Assembly (NCBI GenBank): GCA_021845905.1 | Contig: JAJZVA010000001.1 | Span: forward strand, 1-64,000 | Length of the DNA stretch: 64,000 nucleotides | Reading direction: 5' to 3' | Source of the DNA: Pseudomonadota bacterium | GTDB taxonomy: Bacteria > Pseudomonadota > Alphaproteobacteria > Micavibrionales > UBA2020 | Shown: positions 29,706-39,799 of the stretch, piece by piece | Position numbering within the stretch: position 1 is the first letter of the stretch | How the letters are laid out: each line of letters begins with the position of its first letter | Notes under the pieces: model-generated | Seen by the model: only the letters and a program-made list of their open reading frames with translations | The model's database searches: none | What the model was told of the DNA's origin: nothing | Program-made: the position numbers and the translations under genes

Positions 29706-31907
29706 GTGGGGGTTCAGGCTGTGAAAAACAAACTGTCAGGATGGAATACGCCTCCTTTTCGCGCAAGGGCGACGGAAGGGATGCAGGGCGAGCCGCCACC
29801 GCATCTGGAGGGCGTTCCGCACATGTGGCGCAGCCGTTTGAGCTGGCGCATCACGCTGACCGTTTTTGCCGTGATCCTGCTCGTTCAGGGCGCGGCGCTT
29901 TATTATTCGAAACACAGCTTCGAGGCGACCCAACTGGCGCAACTGCGCGCCGTCGCGCGCACGGCCATCGTGCAGCATCTTGAAAAAACCACTTCCGAAA
30001 GCTTGCGGAGAAACGCCATTCCGCTTGATCTTGCCGCCGCCAGCCGCATCATGGCGACCAGCCCTGTGCGCGGCCTCACGATATACGGGCTTGACGACAA
30101 CCAGATCATTTCCTACGGCGAAGGCACCACCTTGCCGCCGCAGGGCATAAAGAACTACCTGACCTCAGCGCAAAACAGATACGAAGTCGTCTACCGTCCT
30201 TCGGATATAAACAGCCCGTTCAACATCGTCGCCTCGATCGACTCGTCGCGGGTGCTCGCTGCGGTCGCGCGTTTCACGGAGAAATCCATCGTCATATTCC
30301 TTCTCATGGCGGGGCTTGTCACCAGCATCCTGATGCTCGTGCTCGGCCAGTGGCTGCTGGAGCCTGTATTGACGCTGCAGAAAAATCTCATTAACGCGGC
30401 AAAAAATCCCAAGGAGCCGGACATTCTCGGCGCGGGAAAGGAAGGACGCGACGAGATCGGCGTCACCTTGCGCATCGCCAACAGCCTGATCCGCAAAAAC
30501 GCCTGGAACATAAAGCAAATGGAACGTCAGACGGAAGAGCGTATCCACCGCCTCGCCTATTACGATACGCTGACCGGCCTGCCGAACAGGATCCTTTTCA
30601 TGGAAAAACTCGAAGAGGCGATCAAGCGCAAGGTCAAGGGAGAAAACAGGCGTCTCAGCGTGTTTTTTATCGACATCGACCATTTCCGCGATCTCAACAA
30701 CACCATGGGGCAGGAAATAGGAGACCGGTTCCTCGAAGCGGTCGGCAGACGGCTGGTCGGCGCCGCGCCGGCCTCCGCCGTCGTGTCGCGGCTGAATGCG
30801 GATACGTTTGCCGTCATGACGCTTCTCGATTATACGGACCAGGATGGTTCGGAAATTCTCGGCCATTTTCTCGAGTCTCTCGCGGCGCCGGTCAATATCC
30901 TTCAGGAGGAATTCGCCGTGCGCGTCTCCGTGGGCGTGGCGACGGCGCCTTACGACGGCCACGATTCGCATGCCATCATGAAAAACGCCGACATCGCGCT
31001 CAGCCGCGCCAAGGACGACGGGCGCGACGCGATACGTTATTATTCCGACGATCTCGATCTCGCCGTGCACAAGCGTTTCCACCTTCTCGGCGATTTGCGC
31101 GAGGCGATGCAGACCGACCAGCTACAACTTTACTTCCAGCCGCAATTCGATCTTGCCACCGGCGCGATCGTCGGCTCGGAGGCGTTGCTGCGCTGGCACT
31201 GCCCCGACAACAGCCCGGAAGGCAGCCATCTCGTGCCGCTTGAAGAGTTCGTGCAGGTCGCGGAGCAAACCGGGCTCATCATTCCGCTTGGCGAATGGGT
31301 ATTGCGCAGGGCCTGCAAGACCGGAAAGGAATGGCGGGACAAAGGCGGCGCGCCCATTTCCATCGCCGTCAACATCACCTCGATGCAGTTTCACCGCGGC
31401 GATATCGTCGCGTCTGTCGCGCGCATCCTCGGCGAGACGGGATTCGACGCCCGCCTTCTGGAGCTTGAGATCACGGAAAGCGTCTTCATGGAAGACATGC
31501 CGACGTCGATAGACACCTTGCGCCAGTTGCACGAGTTGGGGGTTCGCCTCGCCGTCGACGACTTCGGCACGGGCTATTCGTCGCTCGCGGCGTTGCGCTC
31601 CTTCCCCGTCGACCGGCTGAAGATCGACCCGTCGTTCATCCGCAACGCGCTGATCAACGAGGAAGACGCCGCCATCGTCAAGACCATCATTACCCTCGGC
31701 CACAGCCTCGGCGTGAAAGTGCTCGCCGAAGGGGTTGAAACCGCTTTCCACCTCTCGTTCCTCAAGGATCAGGGGTGCGACGAGGCGCAAGGCTTCCAGT
31801 ATACCCGCCCGCTGCCTTCGGCCAGGTTCGAAGAATACGTGGCCGCCTATAACCGCGGGCTTGTGCGCGACAGATTGCACGTCGTCGGCAAGGATACCGC
31901 GTCATAG
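29706..31907 (+). CDS. Membrane GGDEF-EAL protein with degenerate GGDEF (LNADTF) and intact EAL
   Basis: RLNADTFAVM; GSEALLRW; DDFGTGYSSLAAL; N-terminal sensor region between TM helices. Confidence 0.92.
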   Translation: MGVQAVKNKLSGWNTPPFRARATEGMQGEPPPHLEGVPHMWRSRLSWRITLTVFAVILLVQGAALYYSKHSFEATQLAQLRAVARTAIVQHLEKTTSESLRRNAIPLDLAAASRIMATSPVRGLTIYGLDDNQIISYGEGTTLPPQGIKNYLTSAQNRYEVVYRPSDINSPFNIVASIDSSRVLAAVARFTEKSIVIFLLMAGLVTSILMLVLGQWLLEPVLTLQKNLINAAKNPKEPDILGAGKEGRDEIGVTLRIANSLIRKNAWNIKQMERQTEERIHRLAYYDTLTGLPNRILFMEKLEEAIKRKVKGENRRLSVFFIDIDHFRDLNNTMGQEIGDRFLEAVGRRLVGAAPASAVVSRLNADTFAVMTLLDYTDQDGSEILGHFLESLAAPVNILQEEFAVRVSVGVATAPYDGHDSHAIMKNADIALSRAKDDGRDAIRYYSDDLDLAVHKRFHLLGDLREAMQTDQLQLYFQPQFDLATGAIVGSEALLRWHCPDNSPEGSHLVPLEEFVQVAEQTGLIIPLGEWVLRRACKTGKEWRDKGGAPISIAVNITSMQFHRGDIVASVARILGETGFDARLLELEITESVFMEDMPTSIDTLRQLHELGVRLAVDDFGTGYSSLAALRSFPVDRLKIDPSFIRNALINEEDAAIVKTIITLGHSLGVKVLAEGVETAFHLSFLKDQGCDEAQGFQYTRPLPSARFEEYVAAYNRGLVRDRLHVVGKDTAS

Positions 31908-31954
31908 CAACGAAAATCATTGCTTTTTCGGGTTTTTGCGGGATATAAGAAGCC

Positions 31955-32884
31955 ATGAAAAACAGTCCGGAAAGATACGTCGTCGCCGCCCTCTACGCGT
32001 TCGCCTCGCTTGACGGGCTGGAAGAATTGCGCGCAGAAACCGCTTCCGTCTGCGCGCGGCACGATATCTGCGGCACGCTGTTGCTGGCGGAGGAAGGCGT
32101 CAACGGCACGATCGCCGGCACGCGGGCGGGCATCGATGCCGTCCTCTCTTTTTTGCGCGCCTGCCCGGGATTGCATGACCTCGAACACAAGGAATCCGCC
32201 GCGGAAGAAACGCCTTTTCACCGCATGAAGGTGCGCGTCAAAAAAGAGATCGTTACCATCGGTTTGCCGGACGTGAACCCGAATGAAATCGTTGGCGCCT
32301 ATGTCGATCCGCGCGAATGGAACGCGCTGATTTCGGATCCTGAAACCATCCTTATCGACACGCGCAACGATTATGAAGTCGCCGTCGGCACGTTCAGGGG
32401 CGCGGTCAATCCCGAAACGCAAAGCTTCCGCGAATTCCCTTCCTACGTCGCGCGCAACCTCGACAACCAAAAACACAGGAAAGTCGCCATGTTCTGCACC
32501 GGCGGCATCCGCTGCGAAAAGGCCTCGGCCTACATGAAGAAGCTCGGGTTCGAGGAAGTCTATCACCTCAAGGGCGGCATCCTCAAATATCTTGAAACGG
32601 TGCCGGAAAAAGACAGCCTGTGGCAGGGCGAATGCTTCGTCTTCGACCGCCGCGTGACGGTGAAGCACGGGCTGGAAACAGGCTCTTACGCGCTTTGTCC
32701 GTCGTGCCGCCGCCCCGTCGGCGCGGAAGACAAAAAGAGCCCCAAATATATCGAAGGCGTCGCCTGCCCGTGTTGCCACGACATCCTGACGCCGGAGAAA
32801 AAAGCCGCGGCGGCGGAGCGTCACAAGCAGGTGCTGCTGGCGGAAGAACGCGGCGAAAAGCACATCGGCGCAAGGCAGCGGTGA
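31955..32884 (+). CDS. trhO: Rhodanese-type tRNA uridine(34) hydroxylase
   Basis: EEGVNGTIAG, LIDTRNDYEVAVGTF, MFCTGGIRCEKASAYMKKLGF, C-terminal CPSC...CPCC. Confidence 0.93.
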   Translation: MKNSPERYVVAALYAFASLDGLEELRAETASVCARHDICGTLLLAEEGVNGTIAGTRAGIDAVLSFLRACPGLHDLEHKESAAEETPFHRMKVRVKKEIVTIGLPDVNPNEIVGAYVDPREWNALISDPETILIDTRNDYEVAVGTFRGAVNPETQSFREFPSYVARNLDNQKHRKVAMFCTGGIRCEKASAYMKKLGFEEVYHLKGGILKYLETVPEKDSLWQGECFVFDRRVTVKHGLETGSYALCPSCRRPVGAEDKKSPKYIEGVACPCCHDILTPEKKAAAAERHKQVLLAEERGEKHIGARQR

Positions 32885-32894
32885 CGCCTGGCGG

Positions 32895-33614
32895 TTATAA
32901 AGTTCCGGCTTCGTCGTTCGCTGCATCGTTTGAATTCACATGGCGCGCCTCGCGCCCTGAATCGCCGGGCGTTTCGCGCCCTGAATCGCCGGGCGTTTCG
33001 CGCCCTGAATCTATGTGCGGCGTTTCCTGCATGCGGGATTTCTCGCGCTGGATGCGGTATTTCCTGCTGAAATTTTCGCTGTCGCCGTATTCGATGAAAT
33101 CGTTGTAGCATCTGTGCGCGCCGGTCACCTTGCGGGCGTGCTTGATCGGGCACCAGAACTGCTCCGTGCGGCAGGCGATCTCGCGGGCGTAGGCGATCAC
33201 GCCGTTGGCGTATTCGCAATAGATGCAGTTGACCTTCTGGATGATGTTGAGATAAGCGAGATATTTCCTGTCCATGACGATGAATTCCGCGCGCTTCACC
33301 CGCGGTATGCGGTAAACGCGGAAGTTGACGTGCTGGTAGACGGTCATGAAAAGATCCAGCAGCGCGATCGGCACGATCAGGCTGTAAATCAGCGGCGCGG
33401 TGATCACGGCGCCGAGTTTGGAATCGATGAGGAACTTTGAGAGCTTCATCCGCGCCAGGCGGTGGCGCAACACGGCCGCCTGTTCGAAGACGACCTTGCC
33501 CTGCTCGATACTGTAGCGGAATTTCTTGCGCCGTTCTTCCGCGTTCTTGTCGAATTCTTCTTGCAGTTCGGCGACTTTTTCGCGGATTTTGACGACGAAT
33601 TTATCTATTTTCAT
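32895..33614 (-). CDS. Conserved hypothetical membrane protein with Cys motifs and a repetitive C-terminus
   Basis: CIYCEYANG and FWCPIKHA motifs, hydrophobic segment, C-terminal GRETPGDS repeats. Confidence 0.8.
   Translation of the reverse strand: MKIDKFVVKIREKVAELQEEFDKNAEERRKKFRYSIEQGKVVFEQAAVLRHRLARMKLSKFLIDSKLGAVITAPLIYSLIVPIALLDLFMTVYQHVNFRVYRIPRVKRAEFIVMDRKYLAYLNIIQKVNCIYCEYANGVIAYAREIACRTEQFWCPIKHARKVTGAHRCYNDFIEYGDSENFSRKYRIQREKSRMQETPHIDSGRETPGDSGRETPGDSGREARHVNSNDAANDEAGTL
32950..33011. repeat. 24-bp in-frame tandem repeat, about 2.6 copies
   Basis: tcgcgccctgaatcgccgggcgtt repeated exactly, encoding (SGRETPGD)n on the minus strand. Confidence 0.9.
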
Positions 33615-33678
33615 TTTATATATTCCGTAAAATATATGCGCGTGTCATTCCGCTATTTTATATGCTACACCGTAAGGC

Positions 33679-34881
33679 ATGACAAAGCCTATTTTAAAAC
33701 ACCTTGCCGCCGAAGCGCAGGCGCTCGAAACGCAAGGCCTCTTCAAGTCCGAACGGATCATCGTCTCGCCGCAGGAAGCGGAAATCCGCGTAGAGGCGGC
33801 GAACAGCAACGCCCGAAGCGTGATTAATTTATGCGCCAACAACTATCTCGGCCTCGCCAACCACCCGACGCTGATTGCCGCCGCTCACAAGGCGCTGGAC
33901 GATCACGGCCTCGGCATGGCCTCGGTGCGCTTCATCTGCGGCACGCAGGACCTGCACAAGAAGCTGGAGAAAACAGTCAGCGACTTCCTCAAGACCGAAG
34001 ACACGATTTTGTACAGCTCCTGCTTCGACGCCAACGGCGGCCTCTTCGAAACGCTGCTCGGCGAGGAAGACGCCGTCATCAGCGACGAGCTCAACCACGC
34101 CAGCATCATCGACGGCATAAGATTATGCAAGGCCAAACGCTTCCGCTACAAGAACAACAATATGGACGACCTCGAGACGCAGCTGAAAGCCGCCAAGGAC
34201 GCCCGCTATAAACTGATCGTCACCGACGGTGTGTTCTCGATGGACGGCATAATCGCCAATCTGCAGGGCATCTGCGCGCTGGCTGAAAAATACGGCGCGA
34301 TCGTGATGGTCGACGACAGCCACGCCATCGGCTTCATCGGCAAGAGCGGCGCAGGCACGCCAGAGCGTTGCGGCGTCGCCGACAAAGTGGATATCGTCAC
34401 CGGCACGTTCGGCAAGGCGCTGGGCGGGGCGTCCGGAGGCTACACGTCGGGCAAAAAGGAAATCATCGGCTGGCTGCGCCAGCGCTCGCGGCCTTACCTT
34501 TTCTCCAACACCATGGCGCCGCCGATCGTCGCCTCCTCCATCGCAGCGATCGAGCTTATCAAGTCCGAACCGCAGCGGCTGGAAAAGCTCCGCGCCAACG
34601 CTCAATATTTCCGCGCCGGCATGACGAAGCTGGGGTTTGATTTGGTGCCGGGTGAACATCCCATCGTGCCGGTCATGCTCTATGACGCGCCGCTGGCCAA
34701 AAAATTCGCCGACGAGATGCTGAAGGAAGATGTTTACGTCATCGCCTTTTCATACCCCGTCGTGCCGCAGGGCAAGGCCAGAATCCGCACGCAGATGTCC
34801 GCCGCGCACGACACCGCGCACCTCGACAAGGCCGTCGCCGCGTTCGAAAAAGTCGGCAAGGCGCTTCAGGTCATCAAATAA
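33679..34881 (+). CDS. kbl: Glycine C-acetyltransferase (2-amino-3-ketobutyrate CoA ligase)
   Basis: AONS family: [38 protein letters not shown]. Confidence 0.95.
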   Translation: MTKPILKHLAAEAQALETQGLFKSERIIVSPQEAEIRVEAANSNARSVINLCANNYLGLANHPTLIAAAHKALDDHGLGMASVRFICGTQDLHKKLEKTVSDFLKTEDTILYSSCFDANGGLFETLLGEEDAVISDELNHASIIDGIRLCKAKRFRYKNNNMDDLETQLKAAKDARYKLIVTDGVFSMDGIIANLQGICALAEKYGAIVMVDDSHAIGFIGKSGAGTPERCGVADKVDIVTGTFGKALGGASGGYTSGKKEIIGWLRQRSRPYLFSNTMAPPIVASSIAAIELIKSEPQRLEKLRANAQYFRAGMTKLGFDLVPGEHPIVPVMLYDAPLAKKFADEMLKEDVYVIAFSYPVVPQGKARIRTQMSAAHDTAHLDKAVAAFEKVGKALQVIK

Positions 34882-35159
34882 TGATCGCTGCCTTCATGCT
34901 GTTTCTGGCCTACATTCTCCCCGTGCCGATCGCGGCGGCGTGCTTTTATTATCACGTCTTCGGCGGCGTCGCGGCAGTCGGCGCGCGGCTGATTTACATC
35001 GGGGTTTTAAGCGTCGCGCCGTCTGTATTGCTGATGATCTTCGCGCTCGACCGCATCATCCACTCGATCTTTCACGTCATCGGATACGCGATGGTTTTTT
35101 ACGTGATCTATCATCTGGGATTGCCGGGGCATGCCCATACGCTCGTCCGCGCGAAATAA
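34881..35159 (+). CDS. Small membrane protein
   Basis: 92-aa hydrophobic ORF overlapping the kbl stop codon. Confidence 0.65.
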   Translation: MIAAFMLFLAYILPVPIAAACFYYHVFGGVAAVGARLIYIGVLSVAPSVLLMIFALDRIIHSIFHVIGYAMVFYVIYHLGLPGHAHTLVRAK

Positions 35160-35161
35160 AC

Positions 35162-35488
35162 TTAGAGCTTGTGTTTTCTTTTCTTGTCGGCTACCGCGAC
35201 AACGACGCCAGCCGCGCCCAGAAGCAGAATCCCGCCGCCTGAGATTTCGCTTGCGAGAACCAGCCCGGGCTGCACGGTTTTTTCAAAAGGGTCATCCTGC
35301 ATGCAATCCGCCGCCTGATTGTTTGCGGCGCGACATTGCGTCGCCTGCGCGGAGAGCTCAAAGGTTTCGGCAAAGGCCATGGCGTTCGCCTGCGGCGCTG
35401 TCAGGGCAATGGCGCTTCCGCCCAGAGCGGCGGCGCTGAAAACGCCGCAGAGCGCTTTTTTCATTTTAAGTTTCATTTGGTTGGTCAT
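35162..35488 (-). CDS. Hypothetical secreted/membrane protein with signal peptide
   Basis: MTNQMKLKMKKALCGVFSAAALGGSAIALTAPQANAMA signal and C-terminal TM followed by KKRKHKL. Confidence 0.6.
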   Translation of the reverse strand: MTNQMKLKMKKALCGVFSAAALGGSAIALTAPQANAMAFAETFELSAQATQCRAANNQAADCMQDDPFEKTVQPGLVLASEISGGGILLLGAAGVVVAVADKKRKHKL

Positions 35489-35642
35489 GGCGATATCCCC
35501 CTTCATGATTGAATAGTAAAGCTATTCTAAATTATATTTAACATAAAGTAAAGAAAAATATACTATGTAAATATTAAGCGAAAACAACGGGTTGAGAGCG
35601 CGTGAAAGTTGGTGCATGGTTCTCTACAAGGAATCAGGACCC

Positions 35643-36671
35643 ATGAAAGCCCTCTACAAAAAAGAAGCCAAACCCGGAATCTGGATGAAGACCGATGCGG
35701 CGGTGCCCGACATCGGACACAACGACATCCTCATCAAGATCAGAAAAACCGCCATCTGCGGCACCGACATCCATATTTTCAAATGGGACGACTGGTCGGC
35801 CAAACATGTGCCGGTCGGGCTGATCACCGGTCACGAATATGTCGGCGTGGTGGAAAAAGTCGGCTCGGAAGTCAAGGGCTTCAAGCCCGGCGACCGCGTT
35901 TCCGGCGAAGGCCACATCACTTGCGGCCTCTGCCGCAACTGCCGCAGCGGCAAAAAGCATCTCTGCATCGAGCAAAAAGGCATCGGCGTCAACCGTCAGG
36001 GCGCGTTCGCGGAATATCTTTGCCTGCCCGCCAAGAACGCCGTCAAAATCCCCGACAACATCAGCGACGATTTCGCCGCCATCTTCGATCCGTTCGGCAA
36101 CGCGGCGCATACCGCCCTGTCGTTCGATCTGGTCGGCGAGGACCTGCTGATCACCGGCGCGGGGCCGATCGGCGTGATGGCGGCGGCGATAGCCAAATTC
36201 GCGGGCGCGCGCAACGTCGTCGTCACCGATGTGAACGCCTACCGCCTCGATCTTGCGAAAAAAATGGGCGCGACGCGCGCCGTCGACGTGACGAAGGAAA
36301 ACCTCCGCGACGTCATGGCGGATCTTAAAATGACCGAAGGGTTCGACGTCGGGCTTGAAATGTCCGGCAACCCCGACGCTTTCCGACAGATGATCGCGAC
36401 CATGCGCCCCGCCGGAAACATCGCCCTGCTCGGCATTCCGCCCGGCGACATGAGCATCGACTGGGGCAGTTTCATCTTCAAGGGGCTGACGCTGAAAGGC
36501 ATCTATGGCCGCGAGATGTTCGAGACATGGCACAAGATGATCGCGATGGTGCAGTCCGGGCTCGACCTTTCGCCGATCATCACGCACCATTTCGCCGCGA
36601 ACGACTTCCAGCAGGGTTTCGAGACGATGGCGTCCGGACAGTCCGGCAAAGTCATTCTGGACTGGGCGTAA
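35643..36671 (+). CDS. tdh: L-threonine 3-dehydrogenase
   Basis: MDR family: [25 protein letters not shown], zinc-binding Cys cluster, [12 protein letters not shown]. Confidence 0.95.
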   Translation: MKALYKKEAKPGIWMKTDAAVPDIGHNDILIKIRKTAICGTDIHIFKWDDWSAKHVPVGLITGHEYVGVVEKVGSEVKGFKPGDRVSGEGHITCGLCRNCRSGKKHLCIEQKGIGVNRQGAFAEYLCLPAKNAVKIPDNISDDFAAIFDPFGNAAHTALSFDLVGEDLLITGAGPIGVMAAAIAKFAGARNVVVTDVNAYRLDLAKKMGATRAVDVTKENLRDVMADLKMTEGFDVGLEMSGNPDAFRQMIATMRPAGNIALLGIPPGDMSIDWGSFIFKGLTLKGIYGREMFETWHKMIAMVQSGLDLSPIITHHFAANDFQQGFETMASGQSGKVILDWA

Positions 36672-36679
36672 AGAACGAT

Positions 36680-37084
36680 TTAAAAACCGGGGTTATTTCT
36701 TTTGAATTCCGCGGCGCGTTTTAAGGCGGCGGTGTGTTTGTTTTCCTCGGCCCTGATCATCTCTTCGACGCGCGCGGAAATGTCCTGCCCGGCGAAGCTC
36801 TCAATGATGAAGTCAGCGATGTTCTTTTCCGACGGTTCCTGTCCGCTGGCGCAAGTGACCACTTTGGATTTGCGCGGTTTCTCCGCGTCATAGGCAAGAA
36901 TGGCAATCGCGCCGGCGTCATTCCGGTAGATGGAAAGATCGGGGTTTCCGCCCCGCCACGCAGAGAACGCGAAGCCGGTGTTCACAAAGATATCAAGAAC
37001 CGTGTTGGCAAGGTCGTTTCCGGGTTTGAAACTTGTCAGTTCCGTGCCAGGCTTCAAGGACAAATGGTTAAATGCGTGTTTCAT
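36680..37084 (-). CDS. Hypothetical protein
   Basis: 134-aa ORF convergent with tdh. Confidence 0.6.
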   Translation of the reverse strand: MKHAFNHLSLKPGTELTSFKPGNDLANTVLDIFVNTGFAFSAWRGGNPDLSIYRNDAGAIAILAYDAEKPRKSKVVTCASGQEPSEKNIADFIIESFAGQDISARVEEMIRAEENKHTAALKRAAEFKRNNPGF

Positions 37085-37204
37085 GTAAAATCTTCCTTTG
37101 TATGATATGGCATGTATATCACGCTGTAAATTTTATGTCAATAAACAACTATTGAAACATAAATGTAAATTATATATTGCGTATTTAGAAATTATATGCG
37201 ATAA

Positions 37205-37498
37205 ATAGAATTATGGAGCCTTGCGCTCCGCCCGCAAACAGACCAGCGAAAGGGGGTCGCGGACAAAAGATTTTCATCGCCTTTCCTCAACATCCATTGC
37301 CTGGGGAGACAGAGCTTTGGAGGTGACGCCGGATCGAAACCGTCGCGGCGGATGATGAGGGGAAAGAATGATTTCAGGCCAAAATCGCCCCGCAGGCCGT
37401 TATGCGGGGCCGGTTATTGAACATCGTGAATAATTTTTTGGGGCGCCCCCGCATCCTGCATAAAAAAACGCCCTCCGTTTCCGGAGAGCGCCTTTTTT
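37205..37498 (+). ncRNA. Candidate structured ncRNA of unknown family
   Basis: ~290 nt GC-rich non-coding block flanked by AT-rich DNA; strong GCCCCGCA/TGCGGGGC hairpin (37387-37410); ends in an intrinsic terminator. Confidence 0.3.
37462..37498. terminator. Bidirectional Rho-independent terminator
   Basis: aaaaaaa-cgccctccg-tttc-cggagagcg-cctttttt. Confidence 0.8.
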
Positions 37499-37517
37499 GA
37501 ATATTCCGCAGTACCGG

Positions 37518-38066
37518 TTATTGCTTCGGCGCACCATGACCGCGCGGCGTCGCCTCATTCTTCATATGCTTGGGCAATACCGATTGCAGCTCAAATGTCG
37601 TCTGGCTCTGTTGAGCTTTCTCAAAAGCGGGCTTCGACGTAACGCTCTTGAAGCTTGTGCCGGACTGTTGTTGCGCCGGAGCGGCAGGAGCGCTCGCGCG
37701 CGATGCTGGTTTAATGCCGATCAGTTTGCCAAGGCCTTTGACGCCCATGCTTGCCAGCTTGACCACGCCGCTGACAGCCGCGCCGATGATGCCTCCGACC
37801 GCCGAGCCGACACCCATGACACCGATACCTGCGTAAACACACAAAGGGCTTGTTATAATGGCCGCGCCAAAACCCAGCACGCCGCCTGTGATGGCGCCCG
37901 CCACGCCGTGTGCTACGCTTGTAATCAGCGTATACGTCGTGATCCCGATCGCGAACGGCGCGGCGATCATAAGACCGATGCCTGCAATGATGGATAACCC
38001 TGCGATGAATCCGCCAACAGCACCGCCTGTGGCTTTGGCTACACTCAACCTCTCATTTAATTTCAT
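37518..38066 (-). CDS. Glycine-zipper-rich multi-helix membrane protein
   Basis: GGAVGGFIAGLSIIAGIGLMIAAPF...GVAGAITGGVLGFGAAI...GIGVMGVGSAVGGIIGAAV; start set at MKLNERLS. Confidence 0.65.
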   Translation of the reverse strand: MKLNERLSVAKATGGAVGGFIAGLSIIAGIGLMIAAPFAIGITTYTLITSVAHGVAGAITGGVLGFGAAIITSPLCVYAGIGVMGVGSAVGGIIGAAVSGVVKLASMGVKGLGKLIGIKPASRASAPAAPAQQQSGTSFKSVTSKPAFEKAQQSQTTFELQSVLPKHMKNEATPRGHGAPKQ

Positions 38067-38248
38067 AATTTCTTCTCTCGAATATAAGTCAAATGTTACT
38101 GGAAAGAGATAATGCATGGATAGACCTTTGCCATTTGCCTGTCAATAAGCATCGTCGGGTTGAATTATGTGCAATATGCTATACCTTGAGCCGCTCACCC
38201 TCTTCAGGCAAACTGAAACAATAAAGCATTCATAGAAGGAGATTTCTC

Positions 38249-39799
38249 ATGGCCGTAAAAAGAAAATCCGCCGACATCGCGCATATTCATTCCTCCGCCA
38301 CGGCGGCGCAGCTGCTCGAAAAAATCGGCGTGCCTGCGAAAAATTTTTCCTCCGGCACGCTGAAGGTTTTTTCCCCCATCGACGGCAGAGAGATCGGGCG
38401 CGTAACGCCCGACACTGCCAAAACCCTCGATGCGAAAATCTCCCGCGCGCGCAAGGCGTTTCTGCAATGGCGCTCCGTTCCCGCGCCGAAGCGCGGCGAG
38501 CTGATCCGCCTCTTCGGCGAGACCTTGCGCGAACATAAAGAAGACCTTGGCAAACTCGTCACGCTCGAATGCGGAAAAATCCTCACCGAAGGGCTCGGCG
38601 AAGTGCAGGAGATGATCGACATTTGCGATTTCGCCGTCGGCCTCTCGCGCCAACTCTACGGCCTGACCATCGCCTCCGAGCGCCCCGGCCACAAGATGCA
38701 GGAAAACTGGCATCCGGCGGGCGTCGTCGGCGTGATCTCGGCGTTCAATTTTCCCGTCGCGGTGTGGTGCTGGAACTTCGCGCTCGCCATCGTCTGCGGC
38801 GACAGCGTGGTGTGGAAGCCGTCGGAAAAAACGCCGCTCACCGCCCTCGCCTGCCAGGCCTTGTTCGAAAAGACGCTGGAACGTTATGAAGACGCGCCCG
38901 CGGGATTGTCCGAAGTCGTCATCGGCCTGCGCGATATCGGCGAAAAACTCGTCGACGACAAGCGCGTGCCCGTCGTCAGCGCCACCGGCTCTACCCGCAT
39001 GGGGCGTGAAGTGGCTCCGCGCGTCGCGGCGCGCTTCGGCAAGTGCATCCTCGAGCTTGGCGGCAACAACGCCATGATCCTCAGCAACACCGCCAACCTC
39101 GACCTCGCGCTGATGGCGACCGTCTTCGGCGCGGTCGGCACGGCGGGGCAGCGCTGCACCTCGCAGCGCCGCCTGATCGCGCACAAGGACGTCGCCGACA
39201 AATTCGTCGCCCGCGTCAAAAAAGCCTGCGGCTCCGTGCGCATCGGCAACCCGCTCGACAAAAACACGCTGCTCGGCCCGCTGATCGACAAACAGGCGTT
39301 CGACAACATGCAGGCCGCACTTAAAAAAGCCAAGGCCGCGGGCGGCAAGGTCAGCGGCGGCGAGCGCGTACTGGCGAAGGAATATCCGGACGCCTATTAC
39401 GTCACGCCCGCCGTGGTCGAGATGCCCAAACAGGCCGACGTGGTGCAGCACGAGACCTTCGCGCCGATCCTTTACGTGATGAAATACGCGAAGTTCGACG
39501 ACGCGCTTGCCATGCACAACGACGTGCCGCAGGGATTGTCCTCCTGCATCTTCACCAACGACCTGCGCGAGGCGGAACTGTTCACGTCCTGCACGGGGAG
39601 CGATTGCGGCATCGCCAACGTCAACCTCGGCACCTCGGGCGCGGAAATCGGCGGCGCGTTCGGCGGCGAAAAGGAAACCGGCGGCGGGCGCGAAAGCGGC
39701 TCGGACGCGTGGAAATCCTACATGCGCCGCTCCACCAACACCGTCAACTATTCCAGCGTTCTTCCGCTGGCGCAGGGCGTTCAATTTGACCTCGACTAG
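38249..39799 (+). CDS. Aldehyde dehydrogenase, aminoadipate-semialdehyde dehydrogenase-like
   Basis: ALDH7-type: GVVGVISAFNFPVAVWCWNFALA, LELGGNNA, GTAGQRCTSQRRL, GGGRESGSDAWK. Confidence 0.93.
   Translation: MAVKRKSADIAHIHSSATAAQLLEKIGVPAKNFSSGTLKVFSPIDGREIGRVTPDTAKTLDAKISRARKAFLQWRSVPAPKRGELIRLFGETLREHKEDLGKLVTLECGKILTEGLGEVQEMIDICDFAVGLSRQLYGLTIASERPGHKMQENWHPAGVVGVISAFNFPVAVWCWNFALAIVCGDSVVWKPSEKTPLTALACQALFEKTLERYEDAPAGLSEVVIGLRDIGEKLVDDKRVPVVSATGSTRMGREVAPRVAARFGKCILELGGNNAMILSNTANLDLALMATVFGAVGTAGQRCTSQRRLIAHKDVADKFVARVKKACGSVRIGNPLDKNTLLGPLIDKQAFDNMQAALKKAKAAGGKVSGGERVLAKEYPDAYYVTPAVVEMPKQADVVQHETFAPILYVMKYAKFDDALAMHNDVPQGLSSCIFTNDLREAELFTSCTGSDCGIANVNLGTSGAEIGGAFGGEKETGGGRESGSDAWKSYMRRSTNTVNYSSVLPLAQGVQFDLD

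Noticed and set aside
37205-37498. tmRNA or RNase P RNA
   Set aside because: No recognisable tag reading frame, acceptor/T-arm pairing or RNase P core motifs could be found by eye.
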